Source: an uncultured Oscillospiraceae bacterium
GTDB taxonomy: Bacteria > Bacillota > Clostridia > Oscillospirales > Acutalibacteraceae
Direction of reading: 5' to 3'
DNA length: 64,000 nt
Assembly: GCA_900541905.1 (NCBI GenBank)
Contig: UQLQ01000006.1
Location: 59,919 to 123,918 of the forward strand
Each line of letters starts with the position of its first letter. The stretch's first letter is position 1. Under the pieces are notes generated by a model. It saw nothing but the letters and a program-made list of their open reading frames with translations, made no database searches and was not told where the DNA came from. This document shows, one piece after another, positions 60,983 through 64,000 of the stretch. Made by a program: the position numbers and the translations under genes.

Positions 60983-61206
60983 ACCTATAATAACGATAGG
61001 AACTCAACCTATACATACAACAAATTTTATCATTTTATTGAATAATTGTAAAGTAAAATGTGCATTTTTTCTAAATTATTGTTATTTTTTTCACCTATTC
61101 ACATATAAAGATGAAATAATATACTACCCTCTTTGCATTTTAGCTAAAAATAGTGTAATATTGTGATATAAGCAAAATGACAAATTCCTTTTGAAAGGGG
61201 AATACT

Positions 61207-62568
61207 ATGGGACCCGAACCCGACAGTAATATTTTCTTAACAATTCTAATTCTGTGTCTATTTATGTTTTTAAACGCGTTTTTTGTTCTATGCGAAAGTG
61301 CCATTTTAAACGTAAATGTACATAACATGGATAAACAGGCAGAAGAAGGCAATAAACGGGCAAAACGTATTTTACAATTAATGAACAACCCCAAAACCAT
61401 CACAACATATCAGGTATTAACCACTATGTTTGCATTCTTTGCCTGTGCATTTGCATACCAAAAATTCGCTTCCAGTCTCATTGGTTGGATGGAAACATTT
61501 ATGCCAATTCATCACACTGTTTTAAGTGGTTTTGCATTGGTTATCATCGCTTTTATTCTGCTTTTCTTTTTCCTTATTTTTGGTGTTATGATTCCTCGCC
61601 GCGTAGGTATCTTTCGAGCCGATGGAGTTGCTATGCGTGTATCCGGCATTTACAAAGGCGTTTGTATTCTTCTATTCCCTATTACATGGGTTTTGTATAC
61701 GGTTGTGGCACAAATCAGCCGTATCTTTGGCGTGTCACCTGACGCAAAAAGGAAAGGAATCACCGAAGAAGGTATCCTCACCATGGTAGACAAAGGTGAA
61801 GAAACCGGAGCAATTTTAGAGAATGAAAAAGAACTGATTACCAAAATATTTGAATTTAACGATACTACTGCCTCCGATATTGCAACCCACAGAACAGATG
61901 TAGTAGCTGTAGAAGATACTGCTACCCTTTCCGATATCGTTCAGCTGTCGTTAAAAGGAGGATACTCTCGTGTTCCTGTATACCACGAGGATTTAGATAA
62001 TATCGTAGGTATCGTATACGTAAAAGATTTACTGAAATATGTTGGCAACCATATGAACAACGCAACATCTGTTATCGATATTATGCGAAAACCTTATTTT
62101 GTACCGGAGACAAAACTATGCAGTGAGCTATTTACCGAACTGTCCGAACGTAAGATACAAATTGCAGTTGTAATTGATGAATACGGTGGAACTGCCGGCA
62201 TTGTAACCATGGAGGATATTTTGGAATCTCTTGTAGGCAACATGGAAGATGAATATGACAGAGAGGAGCAAGAGATTGTAAAAATAGATGAAACTACGTA
62301 TCGGGTGAAAGGAATTGCCTCCATTGATGAAGTCAGCGATGAATTGGATATGGAACTTCCGCAGGAAGAGTATGATACCATCGGAGGCCTTGTAGTGGAG
62401 TTACTCGGACATTTACCACGTGAAGGTGAACATCCTACCATTACGTATAAAAATGTACAGTTTACGGTAGAATTGATGAAAGACAACCGTATTGCAACCT
62501 TACTGGTTGAATTGCTTCCAATAACGGATACTGAACAAACCGACACAGGAGAATCAGCAGAACAATAG
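61207..62568 (+). CDS. CorC/HlyC-family (DUF21-CBS) transporter
   Basis: 453 residues. N-terminal DUF21 (CNNM) membrane domain (about 10-190: LFMFLNAFFVLCESAILNVN; VLTTMFAFFACAFAYQKF), a CBS pair (about 215-335: DIATHRTDVVAVEDTATLSD; VIDEYGGTAGIVTMEDILES) and a C-terminal CorC_HlyC domain (RVKGIASIDEVSDELDMELP). CNNM/CorC proteins export Mg2+ coupled to Na+ in characterised cases. AAAGGGGAA precedes the ATG. Confidence 0.93.
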   Translation: MGPEPDSNIFLTILILCLFMFLNAFFVLCESAILNVNVHNMDKQAEEGNKRAKRILQLMNNPKTITTYQVLTTMFAFFACAFAYQKFASSLIGWMETFMPIHHTVLSGFALVIIAFILLFFFLIFGVMIPRRVGIFRADGVAMRVSGIYKGVCILLFPITWVLYTVVAQISRIFGVSPDAKRKGITEEGILTMVDKGEETGAILENEKELITKIFEFNDTTASDIATHRTDVVAVEDTATLSDIVQLSLKGGYSRVPVYHEDLDNIVGIVYVKDLLKYVGNHMNNATSVIDIMRKPYFVPETKLCSELFTELSERKIQIAVVIDEYGGTAGIVTMEDILESLVGNMEDEYDREEQEIVKIDETTYRVKGIASIDEVSDELDMELPQEEYDTIGGLVVELLGHLPREGEHPTITYKNVQFTVELMKDNRIATLLVELLPITDTEQTDTGESAEQ

Positions 62569-62815
62569 CAGCTGGATTTCAATATGGAGTAAAACACCAA
62601 TAATATTGAATTTATGTCTCTGGTATTTGTTCATTGGATAATGATAATATATATTATATATCGAATTTAAAAATATAGGATTTTTTTAATTAGAATCCAT
62701 ACAAATGGTACCTTATGCATTTGGTATCGGCATTGTTATTGCAGGACGAGCAGATGACAGATATATTTTAAGGAAATACGTTATAGTGCATCCTCTCTAA
62801 ACTCGTTAACATGAA

Positions 62816-62846
62816 AAAGTCCGGGTGAATTCACCCGGACTTTCTC
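62816..62846. terminator. Palindromic bidirectional terminator
   Basis: AAAGTCCGGGTGAA pairs perfectly with TTCACCCGGACTTT; lies just past the stop of the Cys-repeat protein gene and 250 bases beyond the CorC gene. Confidence 0.85.
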
Positions 62847-62852
62847 ATACCA

Positions 62853-63791
62853 TTATAATAATTTGAAACCGAACATATTGAGGTTTAAACCAAGAGGAGA
62901 TAATAATTCACGTTGTATCACACTGAACGTATCATCTAGTCTGTTACTGAAACTGTACTTAAAGTTTCCATATTCAGTTGGGTAGCCGTTGAATAGTGGA
63001 AGCGATGGTATTGTAATTGTTTCTTTTGATAATATAGCCCTTCCCGGTATTTCTCCAAGGTGGTAATAGCTGTCCACAAAATCAGCGTCATTGTAAAAGC
63101 AAAAGTTTAAAAATTCTTCCTCTCCATTATATTCTACGATATAACGGCTTCCCATATTATTACAAGTTACCTTGTATGTTGCATTGCCTCTGTTATACAC
63201 CCAAACGTATTCTCCGTTTTCATTGGTATACGCCTGATGTTTTTCTATCCAGGCCATTAATGAATAGTAAGGGTTCATAGTTGGGTCAGGTTTATCACAA
63301 TAAATACAAAGATATTTTCCGTAGTCATGTTGTGGAGCAACATAAGAATCGGTATAGCTGCTACCACATTTTTGGCAGGTATATACGGTATATCCCTGTG
63401 ATGAGCAAGTAGCAGGTATTGTGTTGTTAGTGTATAGATGATTACAAGGCTGTATTTTTGCAGTTCTTTCCTCCGTAGAAAATTTTTGTTCTACAGCGTT
63501 CTGTGACGGCTGTTCTTGAATGGATTCAGAATGTTCCGAGTTTTCTTGCTGTGAGGAACTGTCTGCAACGGATTCTATACTTTCCACATTTTCTTCACTC
63601 AAGGTTTCTGTTATACTATAGGAAAAGGTCTCAGGCATTTCATTGCTGACCGGCAATGTTTGTACGGACAATACACAAAGAGGTATCGCAATTGCTGCAA
63701 CAATACAAACCGTTATTGCTGTAGATAATATCGCAATATTTTTTTTAGTAAAACGTTGTTTCAATTGCCTTTGTTTTTCTTTTTGTTTCAT
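62853..63791 (-). CDS. Membrane-anchored protein with one Cys-pair repeat
   Basis: 312 residues from the ATG at 63791 (AAAAAGG 10 bases upstream; the ATG at 63800 is too close). A basic N-terminus and one membrane anchor (NIAILSTAITVCIVAAIAIP), a Ser/Glu/Gln-rich linker (about 45-110), then a Cys-pair repeat (IPATCSSQGYTVYTCQKCGS and PQHDYGKYLCIYCDKP) of the type tandemly repeated in the protein at 17293-18513. The last 150 residues (YSLMAWIEKHQAYTNENGEY onward) form an unassigned domain. Confidence 0.8.
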   Translation of the reverse strand: MKQKEKQRQLKQRFTKKNIAILSTAITVCIVAAIAIPLCVLSVQTLPVSNEMPETFSYSITETLSEENVESIESVADSSSQQENSEHSESIQEQPSQNAVEQKFSTEERTAKIQPCNHLYTNNTIPATCSSQGYTVYTCQKCGSSYTDSYVAPQHDYGKYLCIYCDKPDPTMNPYYSLMAWIEKHQAYTNENGEYVWVYNRGNATYKVTCNNMGSRYIVEYNGEEEFLNFCFYNDADFVDSYYHLGEIPGRAILSKETITIPSLPLFNGYPTEYGNFKYSFSNRLDDTFSVIQRELLSPLGLNLNMFGFKLL

Positions 63792-63835
63792 ATTTCTCAT
63801 TCCTTTTTATTAATTACAGTTAAATATAATTTTAA

Positions 63836-63861
63836 ATTTCACACATGGTTAGGTGTGAAAT
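63836..63861. promoter_or_regulatory. Inverted repeat upstream of the Cys-pair protein
   Basis: ATTTCACAC, 8 bases, GTGTGAAAT, perfect arms, 45-70 bases before the gene start. Candidate operator. Confidence 0.5.
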
Positions 63862-64000
63862 CTTCACATGCATATAATAGAAGTTTTACGATCGGTTTAT
63901 TTAACAGAATTGCATAAAAATATTGATGCAGTTTGCAATATGACTTTACAAGGAAAAAATTGAAATAATAATCGAAATTTACATGTAACCGGAGCATAAT

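Noticed and set aside
1..64000. CRISPR arrays, rRNA genes, transposases, restriction or toxin-antitoxin operons
   Set aside because: None seen; no regularly spaced direct repeats, rRNA motifs or transposase domains in any frame.

Overview
The window looks like a chromosomal segment of an anaerobic, endospore-forming, low-G+C Clostridia bacterium (Firmicutes; an Oscillospirales relative is my guess, not shown). Sporulation and spore genes (gpr, spoIIP, spoVAC, spoVAD, spoVAE) and ricT point to a spore former. Pyruvate:ferredoxin oxidoreductase, pyruvate phosphate dikinase and a 2[4Fe-4S] ferredoxin point to an anaerobe. Ribosome binding sites are strong AGGAGG types and intergenic DNA is very AT-rich.

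Layout. 1-600: end of a phage or ICE-like regulatory pair with a candidate LexA operator. 0.8-5.2 kb: unknown acidic protein, mnmA, CpXC protein, asnB. 5.2-12.8 kb (minus): glmU-prs-pth-mfd-foldase lipoprotein operon, the usual Firmicute order, with a short GlmU. 13-15.7 kb: ppdK. 16-20 kb: an orphan LytTR regulator, a Cys-repeat surface protein and a 53-residue membrane protein, then a family 14 glycosyltransferase. 20-25.3 kb: divergent HxlR regulator and iron-sulfur flavoprotein, the ilvB-ilvN-ilvC operon, a YcxB-like protein. 25.4-28.1 kb: tRNA-Arg(CCT) followed by a regulator-rich, gene-poor stretch (two Rrf2, two XRE) that starts with integrase-arm-like repeats. 28.4-36 kb: CPBP protease, tadA, and the B. 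subtilis yaaO-holB-yaaT-yabB-yabC cluster. 36-40 kb: a DUF885 lipoprotein and XRE regulators. 40-44.5 kb: spoIIP, gpr, rpsT, a 50-residue membrane peptide, spoVAE, a HAD phosphatase. 44.5-53.9 kb: regulators and unknown proteins, a 1-kb gap with a candidate structured RNA, a GNAT-phosphohexomutase operon, a ComEC-like lipoprotein, spoVAC, a degenerate PIG-L protein, spoVAD. 54-64 kb: rpsO, two FUSC-type membrane paralogs, nifJ, a CorC-type transporter, and a second Cys-repeat protein.

Most notable are (i) four promoters, at 38.5, 46.4, 49.6 and 49.7 kb, that share the same 21-bp perfect inverted repeat with the -35 box inside it and a 17-bp spacer, which looks like a small uncharacterised regulon; (ii) a gene-free unit at 46.82-47.35 kb with a near-consensus promoter, several hairpins and a strong terminator, a candidate non-coding RNA; (iii) the LytTR/Cys-repeat/small membrane protein cassette with a 15-bp perfect direct repeat upstream. 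No CRISPR array, rRNA gene, transposase or complete mobile element was found.
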